Below, in pieces: positions 34,942 to 40,735 of a stretch of 54,955 nucleotides of DNA. Each line of letters starts with the position of its first letter. Position 1 is the first letter of the stretch. Below the pieces are notes generated by a model, which did no database searches, was not told the DNA's origin, and saw only the letters and a program-made list of their open reading frames with translations. Position numbers and translations under genes: made by a program. Origin of the DNA: SZUA-254 sp031379665 (lineage in GTDB: Bacteria > Bacteroidota > Ignavibacteria > UBA10030 > SZUA-254); the NCBI GenBank assembly GCA_031379665.1, contig JANNFI010000142.1:1-54955 (forward strand), read 5' to 3'.

Positions 34942-34970
34942 AATGTAGGAAAAATCGGGCCGGAATCCAA
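34942..34970 (-). promoter_or_regulatory. Promoter of ychF
   Basis: On the minus strand TTGGAT (34965-34970), a 17-bp spacer, and TACATTTTC (from 34947 down). The start is near 34935, leaving a 37-nt leader. The rest of the gap 34899-35059 shows no feature. Confidence 0.65.
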
Positions 34971-35059
34971 AAGAGGAGCGGGATCACTGCCCCGTTGCAT
35001 CGGGACGTGTGCCTGGTGGGACGATCGTGCGGTGGAAGCTCCTTGGGCGCGGTGGAGAC

Positions 35060-35728
35060 CTACCGGGGTGCGCCCGGCGTGCCGACCTTTCGTTCGATCG
35101 TGAGGAGGCGTCGGATGTGGTAGAGGTCCTTCAGCTTCTCCTCGATGCGTTCCACGTTTTCGATCATCAGGCTGTGGTAGAGTTCGCGTTTGTCCCTCGG
35201 CGGTTTCGAATGCTCGAGGTGGTAGACGGCCAGGCGGATGACGCTCAGGGGCGTGTTAAGCTCGTGCATTAGTGATGTGAGCGAACGCTTGATCGAGGTG
35301 AGACGGTCGCGCAGATAATCGTACTCCGACGCCTTCCTCCGCTCGACGATCTTCCGGATCGTGCTCGTGAATGTCCAGGAGAAAAGCGGCGTGGTGATGT
35401 CGACGATGTTCAGGAGGTCGTCCACACCCGCCTCGTGGTATGCCGATGCGAGCCGCGCCTCGCTCTGCCTCGTAAGGAGGAGGATCGGGCAGCCGTATCC
35501 CATCGAACGGAGCTTGGCCGCCCATTCGATGACCTTCTTCTTCGGGAGCTTGTCCCCGATCAGGACGACGTCGGCGCTGGCCATCGACTGGTCGGCCATT
35601 CCGTTCCCGTTCTTCGACGGGAGCAGGGTCACCTCGATTTCGCTCAGGGACTTACCCAGGGGGGCCTTGTCGAGCGCCTCCTTGGTCGAAACGGTGTTGT
35701 CGATCAGGAGAATCCTAATGGCTTCCAT
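35060..35728 (-). CDS. Degenerate receiver fused to a lone HisKA domain, no ATPase
   Basis: This is a 222-residue cytoplasmic protein. Residues 1-115 look like a receiver fold, but the phospho-acceptor position is Gly58 (DVVLIGDKLP), with Asp59 beside it. Residues about 120-215 form a two-helix HisKA hairpin with the H-box SLMHELNTPLSVIRLAV (His155). It ends there: no HATPase_c motifs (N, G1, G2 boxes) follow in any frame up to ychF. It therefore cannot phosphorylate itself and may be a phosphotransfer or dimer partner. It lies 26 nt after the HTH-REC regulator, in the same transcript. Confidence 0.8.
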   Translation of the reverse strand: MEAIRILLIDNTVSTKEALDKAPLGKSLSEIEVTLLPSKNGNGMADQSMASADVVLIGDKLPKKKVIEWAAKLRSMGYGCPILLLTRQSEARLASAYHEAGVDDLLNIVDITTPLFSWTFTSTIRKIVERRKASEYDYLRDRLTSIKRSLTSLMHELNTPLSVIRLAVYHLEHSKPPRDKRELYHSLMIENVERIEEKLKDLYHIRRLLTIERKVGTPGAPR

Positions 35729-35754
35729 CGCGGACGATTGATATGGAGGAGTTG

Positions 35755-36432
35755 TCAGGCGATCTGGGTGGCGACACGAGCCGCCTGGCGTCGACGAATG
35801 GGCTTGTCGCTGTTCGGCCCGAGCAGTAACTTCTCGATCGATTGGAGCATGAGGTTGAGATTTTCTCCCTTGTCCCAGGCCTGGTCGACCTGATGCTCGC
35901 GCAATTTGATCCGGGTCTCCTCATCCAGATATGCGCTCAATATAACAACTTTCATCGAGCGATCCTTGTTGTGCTGGCGAAGGAGGTCGAGGACCTGGAA
36001 ACCGTCGAGTTTGGGCATTCGCATATCGAGCAGGAGGAGCTGCGGCTTCCGTTCCCCGATCAGCAGGAGCGCCTCGTACCCGTCGTCCGTCATCACCACG
36101 TCCGCGCTCGGGAACCTCGAGCAGAGCGATTCCTTCAAGAGGTTGGCGTACACGGTGTCGTCGTCGACGATCAGGAATGTCGTCTTCCGCTCGTCGACGA
36201 ACTGGAACGGGACGTCGATGCCGGCTTTCACGATGAAATCCTTCAGGTCCCCCGGCCAGATGCGGTAGTGGCCGCCGAACGTCGTAAAGGCCTTGAGCGC
36301 GTCCTTGTAGATCCAATTCAGGACCGTCTTCTTGCTGACCCTGCAGATCTTCGCGACCAGCCCGACATTGAGGGGCTTCCGGTGGATCCCCGATAACTTC
36401 AGCGCGTTGAAATTCTGTTTGTACTCAACCAT
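35755..36432 (-). CDS. Response regulator with N-terminal excisionase-type HTH and C-terminal receiver
   Basis: In this 225-residue protein residues 20-70 form a MerR/excisionase-like winged helix (VAKICRVSKKTVLNWIYKD, FGGHYRIWPGDLKDFI). Residues about 83-205 form an intact receiver with Asp90/Asp91, phospho-acceptor Asp136 (LLLLDMRMPKLDG), LSA and a Lys (AWDKGEN). HTH before REC is the reverse of most DNA-binding regulators. ATG 36432 starts MVEYKQN. It should bind DNA as a phosphorylation-controlled dimer. No sensor kinase is next to it except the ATPase-less HisKA protein. Upstream palindromes suggest CRP/FNR control. Confidence 0.85.
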   Translation of the reverse strand: MVEYKQNFNALKLSGIHRKPLNVGLVAKICRVSKKTVLNWIYKDALKAFTTFGGHYRIWPGDLKDFIVKAGIDVPFQFVDERKTTFLIVDDDTVYANLLKESLCSRFPSADVVMTDDGYEALLLIGERKPQLLLLDMRMPKLDGFQVLDLLRQHNKDRSMKVVILSAYLDEETRIKLREHQVDQAWDKGENLNLMLQSIEKLLLGPNSDKPIRRRQAARVATQIA

Positions 36433-36469
36433 GACATTCTGATGGTAGTTTTGCCGGTGAACTTATGAT

Positions 36470-36477
36470 CAAAGATA
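36470..36477 (-). promoter_or_regulatory. -10 element of the HTH-REC operon
   Basis: TATCTTTG on the minus strand matches the Bacteroidota TAnnTTTG exactly. The -35 position 17 bp upstream (ACCATT) is poor, as expected for an activator-dependent promoter. Confidence 0.55.
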
Positions 36478-36498
36478 GCAGGAAGATCGGGCAAAATG

Positions 36499-36512
36499 GT
36501 GACAGGAATCAC
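36499..36512 (-). promoter_or_regulatory. CRP/FNR-type palindrome, proximal
   Basis: GTGA-CAGGAA-TCAC is a perfect GTGA-N6-TCAC site. Its centre lies about 40.5 bp before the predicted start of the HTH-REC operon, the class II activator position. Confidence 0.6.
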
Positions 36513-36531
36513 GGCCGGCACCCCCGTGAGC

Positions 36532-36545
36532 GTGACCTGTGTCAC
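36532..36545 (-). promoter_or_regulatory. CRP/FNR-type palindrome, distal
   Basis: GTGA-CCTGTG-TCAC is a second perfect GTGA-N6-TCAC site, centred 33 bp upstream of the first (about -73.5), on nearly the same face of the helix. Confidence 0.6.
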
Positions 36546-36586
36546 TCGCCTCGATCAGGGATGGCGTGTTGTGTCAAATAGCGGAA

Positions 36587-37240
36587 TTACAGGTTCTTGA
36601 TGACCCTTACGACCTTCCAGATGAAGGCAACGTCCCGTTTACGGACCGTGAGCGGGTCGAACTCGGTGTTCAGGGGGATCAGGTGGACGTGCTCCTCGTC
36701 CAGTTTGACCATCTTGAGGACATCCTCGTCGTTGACCCTGACGACGCAGATGTCACCGCTGCGGGCTTCCCGCTGGGGGCTGACCACGACGACGTCGCCG
36801 TCCTCGATCCTGGGGGACATACTGGCCCCCTTCACGATGAGGGCGAACGCCCCGGGGTCATTGAGGTTATCGACCGTGACATACCGCTCCACCTGTTCGG
36901 GGTGAAAGATGGCCGCAGTTTTCCCCGCGGGTACGGACGACAACAGGGGGATTTCAACCAGGTTCACTTTTTTGAACCTGGAGTCCTGCTTGAAATGGAG
37001 GATATTGCCGCCCCTGTTGGTGAGAAGGTACATATCGCCCTCGCCGGTGAGGAGCCAATTCGGGCGGACGCCTGTCCAGCGCGCGATCTGCATCAGGAAA
37101 TCGCCACCCGGCACCTGCTCACCCTTTTCCCAGCGCTGGAGCGTCCTGGTGGCGATGTCGAGCTTGTCTGCCAGGGAACCCTGGTCTATCTCCTTGTTCT
37201 CCCGGCCTTTCCGTATCCTGTCTCCGATCGTCGATTTCAT
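36587..37240 (-). CDS. CI-type repressor: HTH plus S24 self-cleaving domain
   Basis: This 217-residue protein has an N-terminal XRE HTH (DKLDIATRTLQRWEKGEQVP, about 25-45) and a C-terminal LexA/CI-like S24 domain. The cleavage site is Ala105-Gly106 (SSVPAGKT), catalytic Ser140 (VKGASMSP) and Lys166 (DVLKMVK). All parts for RecA-stimulated self-cleavage are present. Start ATG 37240 begins MKSTIGDRIRKG; 15 codons of upstream frame overlap the operator. No phage genes are near, so this looks like a resident stress repressor. It probably represses itself through the palindrome at 37276-37297. Confidence 0.9.
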   Translation of the reverse strand: MKSTIGDRIRKGRENKEIDQGSLADKLDIATRTLQRWEKGEQVPGGDFLMQIARWTGVRPNWLLTGEGDMYLLTNRGGNILHFKQDSRFKKVNLVEIPLLSSVPAGKTAAIFHPEQVERYVTVDNLNDPGAFALIVKGASMSPRIEDGDVVVVSPQREARSGDICVVRVNDEDVLKMVKLDEEHVHLIPLNTEFDPLTVRKRDVAFIWKVVRVIKNL

Positions 37241-37275
37241 TGCGGTGATGTCATAATTGTCCTGTGCTCTGTGTA

Positions 37276-37297
37276 CAGACGACATTTATGTCGTCTG
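37276..37297 (-). promoter_or_regulatory. Perfect palindromic operator of the S24 repressor gene
   Basis: Arms CAGACGACAT and ATGTCGTCTG flank TT, a perfect 10-2-10 inverted repeat. It spans about -4 to +19 of the predicted transcript, directly after the -10 element. Confidence 0.85.
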
Positions 37298-37300
37298 CAA

Positions 37301-37329
37301 AATATACCACATACTGGGGAAATTGTCAA
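37301..37329 (-). promoter_or_regulatory. Promoter of the S24 repressor gene
   Basis: On the minus strand TTGACA (37324-37329, full consensus), a 17-bp spacer, and TATATT (37301-37306), followed by TTG. It is the strongest promoter found in the window. Confidence 0.85.
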
Positions 37330-37347
37330 GTGAGGCGGGTGTACGGC

Positions 37348-37614
37348 TCAGGAGGTGGAAATGCCTTTCGAGGCGAGGGATTCGCGGATGGACTTCAGCG
37401 CAATGTCGGCCGGCGTGATGAGCCTGACACCGGACTCACGGATCGTGTCGTCGAGACTGCCCTGGTGGGTGGTGAGCCACCTCCAGACGTGGTATCCGAG
37501 GCGGTGCCGGTCGTTCGGTTCCTTCGTTTCCACGGAGGCAACGCTCTCGTAGGCGATCTTTTCGAGCGTATTGGCTGCCGCGGGTTCAACAGCGGAAGGT
37601 GCTTTCGTCGTCAT
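37348..37614 (-). CDS. Small protein of unknown function
   Basis: The 88-residue soluble protein has a flexible Ala/Thr-rich start, then two predicted helices with ...HRLGYHVWRWLTTHQGSL... and SGVRLITPADIALKSIRE. It is not recognised. Its start lies 6 nt after the stop of the 574-residue secreted protein, so the two share a transcript. It has no signal peptide and would stay in the cytoplasm. Confidence 0.65.
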   Translation of the reverse strand: MTTKAPSAVEPAAANTLEKIAYESVASVETKEPNDRHRLGYHVWRWLTTHQGSLDDTIRESGVRLITPADIALKSIRESLASKGISTS

Positions 37615-37620
37615 TTTCGG

Positions 37621-39345
37621 TCAGGGTAGGTTGCTTTTGAGATTGTCCGCCAGCGCTTCCGGGAACAGCCGGAGGTAGTAATCGCCGTCCTCTCCCTGTT
37701 CCGCCATCACGCCGATTTCCTTCCCCTCCACCTTGTATTCAGTGACGAGGCGCGCGATTTCTTTGACCAGAAGATCGGTCATATCGACACCGACGAAGCG
37801 AAGGCCGCCGCCGTGGTAGGAACTCTTCAGGAGCGGGATGAGAAAACGGGACAGGCCTGGGATATCGACGTCGGAGATGCCCGCCTGTGCAGAGCGATAG
37901 GAGAAGACCTGCGGGGTGAACCCCTCGGGAAGAATTCCGCCCCAATGGAACGGCGTCGAGACGGGCGAGTATTCCGGGGATACCGTCGACGCGAACACCG
38001 GCTGAAGCGGTATCCGGTGGACCTGGATCGGTTCGTGAATCTCCTCGGCTTCCTCCCCTGCCACGACCGAATCAGCCGGGCGGTGTTCGGCGGGTCTGAT
38101 GCCCGAGGCGAAAACGCCGGGAGATGCGGTCACGAGTTTCGTCATCGTCGCCCCCTGCCTGAACCGGGTGATCGATCCGGCCGTGTCGTATTCCACAATG
38201 CGGGTGACGCCGCCGCGGTTCCCCTTCGAGTCGAGCCAGTCCCCGAAGAGCAGGTCGAGCGTGTCGTTCCTCGATTGTCCGGGAGAGAAGGATACGATAC
38301 GGTACTTCTCGGGTTGCGGTGGCGGAAAGAGGAGCTTCTTTGCCCCGTCGATCTTGACGACGCGGGGTGATACCAACCCGAACGCGTGGTTGATCTGTTG
38401 TGAGACGGATTTCTGCGTGATGCCGAGCGCCCGATTGGCGATGCCGATGAACCTGAGGTAGTCGCGGGGCTCAAACCTGACCCCGGAGGCGAGCTCGATG
38501 TTCATCCAGTGGCCAAACCCGGAACTGTCATTCGAATAAATGGCCTGGGGGTTCGATCCCCCTGCAAGCCGGGCGAAGCCGGAATCGAGCATCGCGAGGG
38601 CCGTGTGGAAACCGCCGACGCGAAGACTGTCCCTGAATGAAAGGCTGATCTGCGAGATCCCCCACTGGACGTCAGCCGTGCGACCGTTCGAGAGGATGAT
38701 GTCGGATACCGAGATGGGGAACGGGTAATTCACGGGGTTGTAGGCGTGGAGCGAGACCGAGACCTGCGTAAGGTCGGTGAGAAGTTCGTGCCAGCGCTGG
38801 AAAACGCTGCGCCCGTGGAGCGCGAGGTCGGCGCTCCGGCTGCCGGGAACCGCTGAGCGAGCACTGCCGCCGATCAACATCCATTTTGCTGCGGCACGGC
38901 GAAATAACTCGGCGCCGACGATGGGGATGTTTCCGTCCTCGACCGGATGGTTGACGTGGACGTTGAGGCGTTTGAGGCTGCCGCGGTTATACACCAGCGT
39001 GCCCCAGCCCCGGGTGATGGGCATTTTCTCCCAAAAGATGTCGAAGGTGCTGCCGCTGACGGCGTCCTTCATCGAGGTGAGCGTGTAGTTGTACCGGGCC
39101 AGGACGGCGCGGCAGCTGTCGAGCCGGCCCGCGCGGAAGAGGTGGATCGCGAGAGTCCAATCGTCGAGGTTCTCATCGGCCGGAACGATGTACGCGTGTT
39201 CCGATGCGAGAGGTATCGCGTCGACGGTTTCCCGGATGAACGTGAGGAACGGATCGCCGCTGCGTTGCGTCAGCGCGGAGGTCCCGGTTCCGAGGGTACA
39301 GAGAAAGAGACAGAGCAGCGAATAAGAATGAATTCTTACCGGCAC
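37621..39345 (-). CDS. Secreted protein of unknown function
   Basis: This 574-residue protein has an N-terminal signal peptide (about 1-25, SYSLLCLFLCTLGTGTSAL). It contains a polar region with NVHVNHPVEDGNIP (His/Glu/Asp cluster), ELFRRAAAKWMLIGGSARSA, and WMNIELASGVRFEP. These recall zinc hydrolases of the N-formylglutamate/poly-gamma-glutamate amidohydrolase fold, but only in pattern, so no function is claimed. The start is GTG (39343-39345), as no better start exists before the signal peptide. A promoter and a terminator-like hairpin lie in front of it. Confidence 0.75.
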   Translation of the reverse strand: MPVRIHSYSLLCLFLCTLGTGTSALTQRSGDPFLTFIRETVDAIPLASEHAYIVPADENLDDWTLAIHLFRAGRLDSCRAVLARYNYTLTSMKDAVSGSTFDIFWEKMPITRGWGTLVYNRGSLKRLNVHVNHPVEDGNIPIVGAELFRRAAAKWMLIGGSARSAVPGSRSADLALHGRSVFQRWHELLTDLTQVSVSLHAYNPVNYPFPISVSDIILSNGRTADVQWGISQISLSFRDSLRVGGFHTALAMLDSGFARLAGGSNPQAIYSNDSSGFGHWMNIELASGVRFEPRDYLRFIGIANRALGITQKSVSQQINHAFGLVSPRVVKIDGAKKLLFPPPQPEKYRIVSFSPGQSRNDTLDLLFGDWLDSKGNRGGVTRIVEYDTAGSITRFRQGATMTKLVTASPGVFASGIRPAEHRPADSVVAGEEAEEIHEPIQVHRIPLQPVFASTVSPEYSPVSTPFHWGGILPEGFTPQVFSYRSAQAGISDVDIPGLSRFLIPLLKSSYHGGGLRFVGVDMTDLLVKEIARLVTEYKVEGKEIGVMAEQGEDGDYYLRLFPEALADNLKSNLP

Positions 39346-39364
39346 GATGAACCTGTTTATGTCT

Positions 39365-39391
39365 GTAAAGAAAAGACTTCGAGATGAAGTC
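39365..39391 (-). terminator. Terminator-like hairpin in the leader of the secreted-protein gene
   Basis: On the minus strand AGACTTC / GAAGTCT (7 bp, 5-nt loop) is followed by TTTCTTT. It lies between the promoter at 39427-39457 and the start codon, at about +31 to +50, so it could work as an attenuator. Confidence 0.5.
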
Positions 39392-39426
39392 TCGACGGGA
39401 AGGATTGTGTAATTGTACAGCCCTCA

Positions 39427-39457
39427 CAAAGTTACGCCAAGGCGGGCTGAAAGTCAA
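39427..39457 (-). promoter_or_regulatory. Promoter of the secreted-protein operon
   Basis: On the minus strand TTGACT (39452-39457), a 17-bp spacer, and TAACTTTG (39427-39434), an exact match to the Bacteroidota TAnnTTTG. The start is near 39422, giving a leader of about 77 nt. Confidence 0.7.
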
Positions 39458-39582
39458 TAGGCCGCATCACGACCCCCGATGGCGACCTCCGGGTGTCTCT
39501 TTTCCAACACTCTCCTGAGTTTTTTTAACTACATGGATTAAAACGACTTGTCAAATTCATTTAAATTTTCACACAAATAGGA

Positions 39583-39598
39583 TGGCACGAGTCTTGAA
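39583..39598 (+). promoter_or_regulatory. Sigma54-type promoter of the DUF6600 gene
   Basis: TGGCACGAGTCTTGAA fits the RpoN consensus TGGCACG-N4-TTGC with perfect spacing and one mismatch (A for C in the -12 dinucleotide). The start would be near 39609, 35 nt before the ATG. An inverted repeat TGAATA/TATTCA (39595-39611) spans the start. No sigma70-type pair fits better. Confidence 0.5.
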
Positions 39599-39643
39599 TA
39601 TTTTTTATTCAGAGGTAATTGAGTAAAACAAGAGGGCACTAAA

Positions 39644-40732
39644 ATGAAACGCATAATCTGGGTCATCCTGGCCATCTTCTTCACCTTTGGGCCGACGGAA
39701 GCCCATAAACGCCACGGAGGCCGCCAATTCGGCCTGTTTTATGGCTCCCTGGCCTCCCACGGAGAATGGATTGAAATGAGTTATGGATCCGTCTGGCGTC
39801 CGCATTACACCGGCCACAACTGGAAGCCCTACAGCCGTGGACGCTGGATCTGGACCGACTACGGTTGGTACTGGAATTCATACGAACCGTTCGGCTGGGC
39901 CACGTACCACTACGGGCGATGGGTGTACGACGATTATTATGGATGGATCTGGGCGCCCGACGACGTGTGGGGACCCGCGTGGGTGGAATGGAGATACGAC
40001 GACGATTACATCGGCTGGTCGCCCCTGCCTCCGAGCGCGACGTTCAGCATCAACGTCGGCATCACGTTCGGATATCAGTGGGCGGCGCCCGTCCACTACT
40101 GGAATTTCGTACCGTGCCGCAACTTTTCGTCGTCGTACGTCGTGAACTATGTCCAGTCGCCCGAAGACACGCGGCGGATCTACGGACAGACCCGCAGCGG
40201 GGGGAGCGTCAGGAGCGTGGACCGCAGGATCGTCAATGACGGCGTATCGCCAGAACGGATCGAACGGTATACCAACGAGAAGATCCGCCGGGCCGAGCTC
40301 TTCGAGCGCGGCAAGCCGGGCGAGGACCGGCTGCTCCGGAAGAATGACCGGGACCGGCTGGAAGTGTACCGTCCGGATCCGGAGGAAGTCCGGAAGGAAG
40401 GCGCGACGAGGGAAAACCGGCGCGAGAGTGCCGCCCCCCGGTCTGCGGGACGCGGCGCGCAGAAGCCGCTCGAGGAAATGAAGCGCGAGCGGACTTCACA
40501 AAGGCAGCCTGATGAATCCCGTCAGCGCCCTGAGATCAGGCTGAAACGGCCCGACGTCAAAGGCGGGAACGAGGGGATCCGGATGGAGCGACCCGACGTG
40601 AAGCGCGAACGTCCGGAAATCAAAATACAGAGGCCCGAGGTAAAACGGGAGAAGCCCGAAGTGAGGCGCGACAAGCCGGATGGACGGAGCCGGCAGTCGG
40701 GCAAGTCGGGCAAGCGGTCGCCGGACGCCTGA
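39644..40732 (+). CDS. DUF6600 protein with charged repetitive C-terminus
   Basis: This 362-residue exported protein has a signal peptide (1-20) and a Trp/Tyr/Gly-rich DUF6600 core (about 35-150), e.g. EPFGWATYHYGRWVYDD, GWIWAPDDVWGPAWVEWR, IGWSPLPP. From about 260 the chain is disordered and highly charged, with repeats of the type RPDVKRERPEIK about nine residues long. DUF6600 proteins are envelope-associated and of unknown function. GAGG lies before the ATG. The basic tail (KSGKRSPDA) could bind polyanions such as lipopolysaccharide (inference). It stands alone, converging with a DUF5916 gene. Confidence 0.85.
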   Translation: MKRIIWVILAIFFTFGPTEAHKRHGGRQFGLFYGSLASHGEWIEMSYGSVWRPHYTGHNWKPYSRGRWIWTDYGWYWNSYEPFGWATYHYGRWVYDDYYGWIWAPDDVWGPAWVEWRYDDDYIGWSPLPPSATFSINVGITFGYQWAAPVHYWNFVPCRNFSSSYVVNYVQSPEDTRRIYGQTRSGGSVRSVDRRIVNDGVSPERIERYTNEKIRRAELFERGKPGEDRLLRKNDRDRLEVYRPDPEEVRKEGATRENRRESAAPRSAGRGAQKPLEEMKRERTSQRQPDESRQRPEIRLKRPDVKGGNEGIRMERPDVKRERPEIKIQRPEVKREKPEVRRDKPDGRSRQSGKSGKRSPDA

Positions 40733-40735
40733 GGA

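Noticed and set aside
36587..37240. Prophage marker
   Set aside because: The CI-type repressor stands alone; no integrase, terminase, capsid genes or attachment repeats were found around it.
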